DNA from: an uncultured Serinicoccus sp.
Lineage (GTDB): Bacteria; Actinomycetota; Actinomycetes; Actinomycetales; Dermatophilaceae
Assembly: GCF_947487915.1 (NCBI RefSeq)
Contig: NZ_CANKYH010000004.1
Location: 248,001 to 312,000, forward strand
Length of the DNA stretch: 64,000 nucleotides
Reading direction: 5' to 3'
Made by a program: the position numbers and the translations under genes. The notes beneath the pieces were generated by a model. It saw only the letters and a program-made list of their open reading frames with translations. It did no database searches and was not told where the DNA came from. Every line of letters starts with the position of its first letter. Within the stretch, counting starts at the first letter, position 1. Shown piece after piece: positions 57,440 to 64,000 of this stretch.

Positions 57440-59977
57440 TCAGCGGTTCGGTGGGGAGTAGAGGGAATGCCCGAGTTCTGTCCGTGAGTGCACGTGGAGG
57501 TAGTCGTAGACGTGCTGGAGGTGGTTCTCGACGGTGCGGCGGGACAGGCCAAGAGTGTCTGCGAGGTCCGCGGTGCTGGCGCCGGCGGCAAGGTTGGTGG
57601 CGATCTCGCGTTGGCGCGGGGTCGGGACTTCCTCCAGCCACCATGGCTCCGACCCGTCCCAACGATCGAGGAGCCGCAGGATGCCCGCTCGGGCGGGTGT
57701 GATGATCGTCATGTCGTTTCGTGCCAGGCGCACAGCGTCGGTGAGGACACGCATGGAGGCCGGGACCAGGGATGCGGCCTCGAGCTGCAGACCGTAGTCG
57801 AGCAAGGGCGCGGCTCGACGTTCGTGGCGGGCTCGGAAGCAGCGCCCGGCCAGGGCAATGAGGCCGAGGCCCTGCGTGGGGAGCGTTGCGGCCAGCGCTT
57901 CGACGGCGGTCTCGCCGGCGGCGAGGTCGACAGTCTCCAGGGAGACCTGCGCGAGGTAGATCAGCTGGGGGCGCGCACGGGTGCGCTCCAGCGCTTCGAT
58001 AACCCGTGCGCTGCCGTTGCGGTCGTGGGTCTCGTCGACCAGCTGGCCCAGGCGCAGCAGGAGCATTGCGATGGGCATAGGACCGTCGCGGGCTCCGCCG
58101 TCCTCCAAGGCTTGGAGTTCGTCGGCGGCGTGGGTGGACTCTCCCGCGTAACAGAGAGCCGCGGCGTGGACTGCGCGGCGCAGCTCGTCCATCCGCATCC
58201 ACCCGGGACCGTGTGGATCGCCGGCGGGGGCTGCGCTGCAGTTCAGGGCCGCGGTGACCTGTCCGGTCAGTGCCTGGCTCAGGCCGGCGTTGCCGCCCAG
58301 CGAGAGCACGCACTCGTAGTCGTGCTGGCGGCGGGCCTGGTGGTAGGCCTCTGTGTGCGTTGCCGCTCCGCGCCCTGCGCGTAGTCTGAGGATGTAGAAA
58401 CAGCCGAGGGCCAGTCGTCCCCGCAGCCGCTCGGACGGCCAGTCGATGAATCGTTCGTCCGCGGCGCTGAGTTCCTCCACCAGTGGATCGGTGGCGTGTT
58501 GACCTCGGGCGTTGCCGATGACCGCGAGGAGTGCCGCGAGCATCTCGCACCGCTCCGGAGACTCGCTCATCGCGGTCACCTTGCGAGCTGCCGCATCGAG
58601 ATCGGCATCCGGTGCGGCCCCCCGGAAGGCCCACAGCCACAACCGGGCCCGCAACAGCAACTGCTCGCTGACCTCCCCGCCCTCGTCCCGCTCGACCGCA
58701 GCCAGCATCTCCTCGGCGCGTTCGACACGCCCCAGGGCAAGGCCGTGGTGCCGGACCGACCACCACAGCGCCTCGAGCCGGAGCGGGCCCTTAGCGCCGA
58801 GGGCGATGTGGTCGAGGCGCTCGAGGCCTCCGTCCACGTCACCGTCGATGACGTGAGCCTGGGCTCGAAGGAGCTTGGCCACATCACCATCAAGCCGAGC
58901 GGCCACTCGCTCGGCCTCGCCCGACCGTCCCTGGGCAATCGCCGTCCGCGCGGCCCGCTCGAGCAATGCCCGCCCCGCCGGTCGACGTGCGCCGTCAGTC
59001 CAGCGCAGCAGGGTCAGCGCGTCCGGGGCAAGATCGGGTGACCGGTGCACTTCGTCCAGCAGGGTCCCCAGGACGTCGCGTTGATGTGGCCCGAGCTCCC
59101 GTAGCAGCCACGCCCGCCGAAGCGGGTGGTCGGTGCGGATCGTGTCGTCGCCATGAGGTTCGATGAGCCCAGCGGACCGGAGGCGTGCCAGCTCGTCACG
59201 AACACCGCTGAACAACCCCAGGGGTGCAGGCTCGACCACCGCGACCATGTCGAGAACCCGGCGTGCAAGTGGGTCCAGGTCCAGCACCGCGCGGCCGACG
59301 AGCAAGTCGAGGGCCGGCCCCTTCGCGACGTCGCGATCTCCTCGGGCTGCGGCCCACGCGAGTTCGCGCAGGTACAGCGGATTCCCTCCCGCCAGCGCGA
59401 CGATCGAGCGCAACTGCGCCGACGCCAAACGGTGTGGTGCCACTGTGGCCTGGGCCAGGCGGATGGCGTCGGGACGACCCAGCGGAGGGATCACCCGCCT
59501 CTGAACGAGCCCCTCGGTCACCAGAGCCTCGAGGTCCTCAGGCAGGTCACGGTGCGGTCGTTGGGTGCCGACCAGACGCAGATTCCGGCCTGTGACGCCG
59601 CTCCGGACCAAGGCTGCCGTCGCGGCGTCGGTGTGGTGGGCGTCATCCAGCCAGAGAAGCACGGACCCGGCAGAACCTCCTCGCTCAGCCCACCTACGGA
59701 GGAAAACCCCAAACGCCTTGACCGGGTTCTCGTCATCGGCGACCACCCCCAACGGTGCGAGTGTGCCCAGGGGGCGGGCGGTGGTCTCCCTGGTCGCGAG
59801 GACCCGCTCCACGCCACCACCGCCAGCTGTTTCGATTCGACACAACTCACGGGCCAGTCGCGTCTTCCCGATCCCGGCCGGCCCGGCCAGCAACACCGAA
59901 CCGCCCGTGCCGAGCACATCGGCGAGACCCCGCACCACGCCGGCGCGTCCCACCAGCGGCGGCTCCCGCGCCCCCAT
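57440..59977 (-). CDS. LuxR-family regulator of LAL type (AAA ATPase + LuxR HTH)
   Basis: 845 residues from ATG 59977 (MGAREPPLVGR). An N-terminal AAA-type ATPase has Walker A AGPAGIGKTRLA (about 31-42) and Walker B VLLWLDDAHH. A long TPR-like helical middle part follows (about 330-770). The C-terminal LuxR HTH is TPRQREIATNLAAGASTADLADTLGLSRRTVENHLQHVYDYL (about 785-826). LAL proteins are large ATP-dependent activators, often near secondary-metabolite or sugar genes. Here only a secreted protein and a membrane protein are near. In-frame sequence upstream of 59977 lacks family features. Confidence 0.9.
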   Translation of the reverse strand: MGAREPPLVGRAGVVRGLADVLGTGGSVLLAGPAGIGKTRLARELCRIETAGGGGVERVLATRETTARPLGTLAPLGVVADDENPVKAFGVFLRRWAERGGSAGSVLLWLDDAHHTDAATAALVRSGVTGRNLRLVGTQRPHRDLPEDLEALVTEGLVQRRVIPPLGRPDAIRLAQATVAPHRLASAQLRSIVALAGGNPLYLRELAWAAARGDRDVAKGPALDLLVGRAVLDLDPLARRVLDMVAVVEPAPLGLFSGVRDELARLRSAGLIEPHGDDTIRTDHPLRRAWLLRELGPHQRDVLGTLLDEVHRSPDLAPDALTLLRWTDGARRPAGRALLERAARTAIAQGRSGEAERVAARLDGDVAKLLRAQAHVIDGDVDGGLERLDHIALGAKGPLRLEALWWSVRHHGLALGRVERAEEMLAAVERDEGGEVSEQLLLRARLWLWAFRGAAPDADLDAAARKVTAMSESPERCEMLAALLAVIGNARGQHATDPLVEELSAADERFIDWPSERLRGRLALGCFYILRLRAGRGAATHTEAYHQARRQHDYECVLSLGGNAGLSQALTGQVTAALNCSAAPAGDPHGPGWMRMDELRRAVHAAALCYAGESTHAADELQALEDGGARDGPMPIAMLLLRLGQLVDETHDRNGSARVIEALERTRARPQLIYLAQVSLETVDLAAGETAVEALAATLPTQGLGLIALAGRCFRARHERRAAPLLDYGLQLEAASLVPASMRVLTDAVRLARNDMTIITPARAGILRLLDRWDGSEPWWLEEVPTPRQREIATNLAAGASTADLADTLGLSRRTVENHLQHVYDYLHVHSRTELGHSLYSPPNR

Positions 59978-60166
59978 CAGCTCAGCCCAACAGACTTCAC
60001 CATCAGTCGAGCGTACCGCGGAGTCCAGCCGGACTACCCGGGTGCATCTTTTCTGCCAGCTCAGACCTTCGGGCACGCGTTCCCACTCGATACCCCGACC
60101 GCAAAGTTCCTCCCACCCGCTCCGGCGTCGAGCCGGCACGAGGCGCGACGTCGAGAGCATGACTGC

Positions 60167-60898
60167 TCAATCGTGGTCGTCACCCACCGTCGCGGCAGGC
60201 TGCGGCCACCGCCGTACAAGTATCGCGAGACCACCGAAGAAGACCGGGGCAACCGTGAGCGCGCCGACGGCCGCGACGACCGACGTCCAGGTTCCCTCGA
60301 ACACAGCGACGGTGAGGAAGACGGCGGCGACCAGGACACCGCAACCCACCAGCCACATCGGCAACGACGTACGCAGCAGCAGGGATGTCACCAACACCCA
60401 GAGCCCGACCGCACCAAAGGTGAGCAGGCCGTAGCGATCCGTGAGGTTCACGAACGACAGGTTGGCCATCTCACGGGCCCTATCGGGACTGGCCGCGACC
60501 GCCCGGACGAGTCCGGGCACGTGAGAGATGAGCCTCACCTGTTCGACAGCCACCACAACGAACCCGAGCCCTCCGACCGCGGCTGACCAGTCACCCATAG
60601 CCGCGCGGTCAGGAGGCACCACCCGCCTGAACCCGACGACAAGACCCAGCCCGAACAGCGACGTCGCTAAGAAAAGCCACCGAGCAATCAGCCACCACCC
60701 GGTGCCATGCTCGACCAGAGCATCCAGCGCGCCAGGGCCGGCCGACGATGTCAGACCAAAAGGAAGAAGCACGGCCAAGGCCAGAACACCGAGAAGGGCG
60801 TAGGCCACTGCTAAACCCCCGGCAGCAATCGTCACGACACGCACCGTGCCTCGACGAGCCGCGGGAAGATCGCCCACCCATTCACCGTCCCACACCAT
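60167..60898 (-). CDS. Integral membrane protein of unknown function (possibly DUF4386-like)
   Basis: 243 residues if started at ATG 60898 (MVWDGEWVGD); a GTG about 16 codons later is also possible. About six hydrophobic segments: VTIAAGGLAVAYALLGVLALAVLLPFG, WWLIARWLFLATSLFGLGLVVGF, WSAAVGGLGFVVVAVEQV, YGLLTFGAVGLWVLVTSLLL, MWLVGCGVLVAAVFLTVAVF and VVAAVGALTVAPVFFGGLAIL. The pattern recalls DUF4386 proteins, which I cannot confirm. It lies upstream of and parallel to the LAL gene. Confidence 0.65.
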   Translation of the reverse strand: MVWDGEWVGDLPAARRGTVRVVTIAAGGLAVAYALLGVLALAVLLPFGLTSSAGPGALDALVEHGTGWWLIARWLFLATSLFGLGLVVGFRRVVPPDRAAMGDWSAAVGGLGFVVVAVEQVRLISHVPGLVRAVAASPDRAREMANLSFVNLTDRYGLLTFGAVGLWVLVTSLLLRTSLPMWLVGCGVLVAAVFLTVAVFEGTWTSVVAAVGALTVAPVFFGGLAILVRRWPQPAATVGDDHD

Positions 60899-61287
60899 CG
60901 AGGGAATTGCTATGGCATTGGAGGCTCGTCTCGTGCCCGGACACGGCAGCTCTGTCGCGCAGACGGATGCCGTGAATGTTCCATCAGCTGAGACCTTGGG
61001 ACACTCGGTCCGGCAGGCTGAGATCGATGGTGGTGCCCGACCCGGCACCTCGACCAACGACTCGCAGCGCGTGGCCTAACTCGAGCGGTCCGGTCGGGTG
61101 CGCTCCGTTCCCGCTGCTGCGGCGGACCTTGTCGTTGGCTGCTCGCCCGATGTGCGGCTCGGCCGGATGCCCTGGCCATCGGGTGTAGCGTGGCTTGCTG
61201 GGAGCCTGCTCCGGGCTGGGTTGAGGCGTGCCCGCCGCACCCGGCGATCAGGACGTCATTCCAGGATCGGCCCGGGGGTCCACGGCC
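60899..61287. other. Intergenic region, no gene recognised
   Basis: 389 bp between the membrane-protein gene and the IS110 fragment. Short frames exist but none has a start signal and recognisable domain. The last bases before 61288 may be the leader of the former IS110 element. Confidence 0.3.
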
Positions 61288-61470
61288 ATGGTGATGATTG
61301 GCACCGACTCCCACAAACGCACGCACGCCTTCGTCGCCCTCGACGACGTCGGCCGGCGCCTGGGTGAGCGCACCCTGCGGGTCAACACTGACGGGCACCT
61401 GCAGCTGCTGACCTGGGCGGCACATGTCGAGGACGTCGCATGCGTCCTGGAGGACTGCCGGTCGCCGAGC
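61288..61470 (+). pseudogene. IS110-family transposase, N-terminal fragment
   Basis: From ATG 61288: MVMIGTDSHKRTHAFVALDD, then GRRLGERTLRVNTDGHLQLL and VLEDCR. This is the RuvC-like DEDD N-terminus of IS110 transposases (IGxDxHKxTH start, E-D-C-R second acidic motif). Similarity is lost right after EDCR and the open frame runs on to 61587 without sense. About 60 of some 350-400 residues remain. Confidence 0.78.
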
Positions 61471-61714
61471 TCGACGGCCCCGCGCGTCAGGTCAGTCAGA
61501 GTGCCGCGGAGTGGTGGGGTGGGGAGATGGTGCGGCAACGTGTGTCCCTCGGGGCCCTATCAAGTCACAGGTGACTCTTCTGCATAAGGGATGGTCATAC
61601 CCTCTCTACGCAGGTCAGGTCTAGTCACCTCGGAAGTGCGGGTTACTGGTCGTCGTGCTCGGGCGGGCCCGGACCCTCCCTTCGGACGAGCGTCCGGTGC
61701 GGGCGGGCGGGGCG
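61471..61714. other. Junction between the IS110 fragment and the glu operon
   Basis: 244 bp without a gene. It contains the second copy of the 21-bp segment (61501-61521, one mismatch to 54541-54561) and, near gluD, a weak inverted repeat CCGGAC/GTCCGG (61669-61697) that could be the operon's terminator. Confidence 0.35.
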
Positions 61715-62653
61715 CTAACGCTGGGCGCCGCCGGCCTCGAGCGTCGCGCCGTCGGCGCGCTGGCCGGCCTGCTCCTCGTCCTCGGTCTGCGCGCCGCCTC
61801 CGGTGGGGCCACGGCGCTTGCGCCGTTGCCGGCCCTCGATCCACTCGGCGAGCTTGCTGATCGCATAGTTGATGAGGATGAAGATGACGGCGGCGACGAG
61901 GTAGGCGGCCAGCGTGTTGGCATTGGCCGAGCCGAGCTGGCGGGTCCGGCTCAGCAGTTCGGGATAGGTGATGATGTAGCCCAGCGCCGAGTCCTTGGTG
62001 ATGACGACGATCTGGCTGACGAGGGCGGGCAGCATCGAGGTCAGCGCCTGTGGCACCAGGATCGAGCGGCGCACCTGGGCCGAGCTCAGACCGATGGACA
62101 GCCCCGCCTCACGCTGGCCGCCGGGCAGCGAGCCCACGCCGTTGCGGACGATCTCGCAGATGACCGAGGCGTTGTAGAGGACCAGGCCGACCACGACTGC
62201 GATGAACGTCGCGTTGGCACCGGTGAGCCCGAGGGAGTCCATGAGGCGGACCATCGTCGGGTTCTTCACCAGCATCTGCCAGGTGAAGATCATCATGATG
62301 AGCACCGGGACGGCCCGGAAGAACTCGACGAAGACGCCACTGGCCCACCGGACCGGCGCGAGGTCGGACATGCGCAGCATGGCCAGGCCGATGCCGAACA
62401 CCATGGACAGCACAACGGCGACCGCTGCCGCCTGCAGGGTCGTGACCAGCCCGGGCAGCAGGTAGAAGGTCCAGGTGTTGCTCTCCAGGAACGGCGTCCA
62501 TTTCGCCGCCTCGAACTGGCCCCGGTTCGCCATCCGGATGAGGACGAGCACCAGCAGACCCAGGAGCACGAGGGTGCCGAGGACGCCGTAGAGGAGGTGC
62601 CGCGCCCGGGCCTTCGGCCCGGGGATGTCGAAGAGCACCTGCTGAGCGCTCAT
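61715..62653 (-). CDS. gluD: Glutamate/polar amino-acid ABC permease (GluD-like)
   Basis: 312 residues. HisM/GlnP-type inner-membrane core: TWTFYLLPGLVTTLQAAAVAVVLSMVFGIGLAMLR (about 60-95), VEFFRAVPVLIMMIFTWQ and the EAA-loop NGVGSLPGGQREAGLSIGLSSAQVRRSILVPQAL (about 170-205). The charged C-terminal tail (KLAEWIEGRQRRKRRG, then Glu/Gly-rich) is cytosolic. Its ATG overlaps the gluC stop (ATGA). Corynebacterium-style gluBCD order. Confidence 0.9.
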   Translation of the reverse strand: MSAQQVLFDIPGPKARARHLLYGVLGTLVLLGLLVLVLIRMANRGQFEAAKWTPFLESNTWTFYLLPGLVTTLQAAAVAVVLSMVFGIGLAMLRMSDLAPVRWASGVFVEFFRAVPVLIMMIFTWQMLVKNPTMVRLMDSLGLTGANATFIAVVVGLVLYNASVICEIVRNGVGSLPGGQREAGLSIGLSSAQVRRSILVPQALTSMLPALVSQIVVITKDSALGYIITYPELLSRTRQLGSANANTLAAYLVAAVIFILINYAISKLAEWIEGRQRRKRRGPTGGGAQTEDEEQAGQRADGATLEAGGAQR

Positions 62654-63333
62654 CGCTTCACCGCCAGCTTGGAGGAGAGCCAGCTCGTGCCGAGGCCGAC
62701 CGGCAGCGTGAGGATGACGAAGCCGATGGCGACGATGAGGAAGATGAGGATGCCGGCGTCCGGCCGGAACTCCATCATGTTGCGCATCTGGTAGGCGATC
62801 TCTCGGTTGCCGATGGCCACCGCCACGGTGGTGTTCTTGATGAGCGCGATGAGCACGTTGCCGATCGGCGTGATGCCGCCGCGGAAGGCCTGGGGGAGGA
62901 TGACCTCGCGCAGGCTCTGGCCGAAGCCCAGGCCGATGGAGCGGGCGGCCTCGCTCTGCCCCACCGGGATGGTGTTGACGCCGGACCGGATCGCCTCGCA
63001 GATGAACGCCGCGTGGTAGACGGTGAGCCCGAGGACGGCGAGCCAGAAGTTGTTCTCGAGGATGAAGTTGGGGTTCCCCTCCCGGGGCACGAACTCGATG
63101 CCCAGCTGCAGCCACAGCCCGAGGTTGGCGAAGACGATGATGAGGGTCAGCGGGGTGTTGCGCAGGAGGGTGACGTAGGTGGCGCCGAACCAGTTGAGCA
63201 CCGAGACCGGAGCCAGGCGCAGGATCGCAATGACGGTCCCCAGGACCATCGCCAGCACGAAGGACACGGCCGCGAGCCGGATGTTGAGCCAGAACGCCCC
63301 GAGGACGTTGAACTGCTCGATGAGCTCCAGCAC
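62650..63333 (-). CDS. gluC: Glutamate/polar amino-acid ABC permease (GluC-like)
   Basis: 227 residues. FNVLGAFWLNIRLAAVSFVLAMVLGTVIAILRLAPVSVL is the first helices. YVTLLRNTPLTLIIVFANLG follows, then the EAA-loop SGVNTIPVGQSEAARSIGLGFGQSLREVILPQAFRG (about 120-155). GTG start. It pairs with GluD as a heterodimeric channel for the GluB-bound substrate; the ATPase gene (gluA) should lie beyond the right edge, upstream of gluB. Confidence 0.92.
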   Translation of the reverse strand: MLELIEQFNVLGAFWLNIRLAAVSFVLAMVLGTVIAILRLAPVSVLNWFGATYVTLLRNTPLTLIIVFANLGLWLQLGIEFVPREGNPNFILENNFWLAVLGLTVYHAAFICEAIRSGVNTIPVGQSEAARSIGLGFGQSLREVILPQAFRGGITPIGNVLIALIKNTTVAVAIGNREIAYQMRNMMEFRPDAGILIFLIVAIGFVILTLPVGLGTSWLSSKLAVKR

Positions 63334-63356
63334 GGGCTACTCCCTCCAGGGTGGTG

Positions 63357-63396
63357 GCTGCGCCGGGGCCCAGACGGGCCTCGGCCCCGGCGCAGC
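63357..63396 (-). terminator. Strong hairpin between gluB and gluC
   Basis: A perfect 14-bp stem GCTGCGCCGGGGCC/GGCCCCGGCGCAGC with a 12-base loop and no T-run. Such structures between binding-protein and permease genes usually attenuate or stabilise mRNA so that more binding protein is made. Confidence 0.7.
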
Positions 63397-63420
63397 GGGA
63401 CGGATCAGGACGACCAGGTC

Positions 63421-64000
63421 TCAGGCGCAGTGCCCGCCGGCCTCCGGCGGGTTGAGGTCCGCGTTGGGCGTGTAGTCCGCGGCGCCGAGGTTGTCCTCGA
63501 TGATCTGGTCCATGGTGCCGTCCTCCCAGAGGCCGTTGAGGATCTCGTTGATCTCCTCGCAGCGGTCGGAGTCCTGCGGCAGGCCGACACCGTAGTTCTC
63601 CTCCGAGAAGGTGTTGCCGACGACCCGGAACTGGCCGGCGTACTCCTCCTGCGCGGCGAAGCCGGCGAGGATCGTGTCGTCGGTGGTCAGTGCGCCGATC
63701 TGACCAGAGGCCATGGCCTCCATGCACTCGGAGTAGCTGCCGTACTCCTGCAGCGCGACGCCGTACTCCTCGTTGACCCGGGCGGCCGAGGTCGACCCGG
63801 TCACCGAGCACAGGATGGCATCGCCCATGGAGTCCGGGCCCTCGATGTCGCTGTCGGTCGGCACGAGGAGGTCTTGGCCGGCGACGAAGTACGGGCCGGC
63901 GAACTGCACCCGCTCCTTGCGCTCGTCGGTGATGGAGTAGGTCGCGAAGATCATGTCGACCTGGTCGGACTCCAGCAGGTCCTCACGCTGGGCGGAGATC
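63421..64000 (-). CDS. gluB: Glutamate-binding protein GluB-like, partial (N-terminus beyond the window)
   Basis: 193 codons visible; the frame is open through position 64000, so signal peptide and N-lobe start are missing. SBP_bac_3 features: VDMIFATYSITDERKERVQFAGPYFVAGQDLLV, ILCSVTGSTSAARV and GALTTDDTILAGFAAQEEY. The end YTPNADLNPPEAGGHCA has a C-terminal Cys that could pair with ILCSV or SECME cysteines. It captures glutamate or a similar polar amino acid outside the membrane. Confidence 0.92.
   Translation of the reverse strand, partial: ISAQREDLLESDQVDMIFATYSITDERKERVQFAGPYFVAGQDLLVPTDSDIEGPDSMGDAILCSVTGSTSAARVNEEYGVALQEYGSYSECMEAMASGQIGALTTDDTILAGFAAQEEYAGQFRVVGNTFSEENYGVGLPQDSDRCEEINEILNGLWEDGTMDQIIEDNLGAADYTPNADLNPPEAGGHCA

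Noticed and set aside
54360..61620. attL/attR pair from integration into tRNA-Asn
   Set aside because: No second copy of the tRNA 3' end and no integrase gene were found in the window; only the weak 21-bp repeat not derived from the tRNA.

Overview
The window is high-GC (roughly 70-73 %) chromosomal DNA of an actinobacterium. Gene content and order (lepA, trmB, hemW, fumC, hrcA-dnaJ, rsmE, phoH-like, ybeY, era, recO, uppS, znu/zur, glyS, dusB, dgt, dnaG, tRNA-Asn) are those of a Micrococcales core chromosome. Intrasporangiaceae/Dermatophilaceae relatives are the best guess, but this is inferred from style and synteny, not from a marker search.

Layout. 1-6.9 kb (minus strand): a glycolate/glyoxylate unit, aceB then glcD-glcE-glcF, an IclR regulator and a PemK/MazF-like gene cut by the left edge. 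7.1-9.9 kb: a GNAT acetyltransferase, a membrane-anchored sulfite-oxidase-type molybdoenzyme behind a CRP-like site, and a fasciclin lipoprotein. 10-26.7 kb: translation and stress housekeeping genes, with CIRCE in front of hrcA-dnaJ. 27.2-31.6 kb: a dihydroxyacetone kinase operon, dhaK-dhaL plus an 832-residue DhaM/HPr/full-length EI fusion, preceded by two strong CACGTG-centred palindromes. 31.7-37.8 kb: an AlkB-like oxygenase with a LexA-like site, recO-uppS, and a znuA-znuC-znuB-zur operon behind a Zur box. 37.8-54.3 kb: glyS, a divergent lysE/argP pair, dusB, a five-gene overlapping dgt operon, a LigD-type polymerase, an MFS exporter and dnaG.

From tRNA-Asn (54.3 kb) to about 61.5 kb the character changes. 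This stretch holds two IS30-family copies (one truncated, one frameshifted but with both ends), a small secreted protein, a large LAL-type LuxR regulator, a membrane protein and an IS110 fragment. It looks like an accessory insertion next to the tRNA. The window ends in a polar amino-acid ABC importer of glutamate type (gluD, gluC, partial gluB).

Several DNA-level patterns go beyond the gene list. The heptamer GTATGCC/GGCATAC occurs 33 times by my count in the first 52.2 kb, in every reading frame, and not at all after that. A palindrome sits in frame inside lepA. A 420-bp intergenic region carries a 17-bp perfect stem and other hairpins. Short perfect or near-perfect tandem duplications abut gene 3' ends. 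Several promoters appear to give leaderless transcripts.
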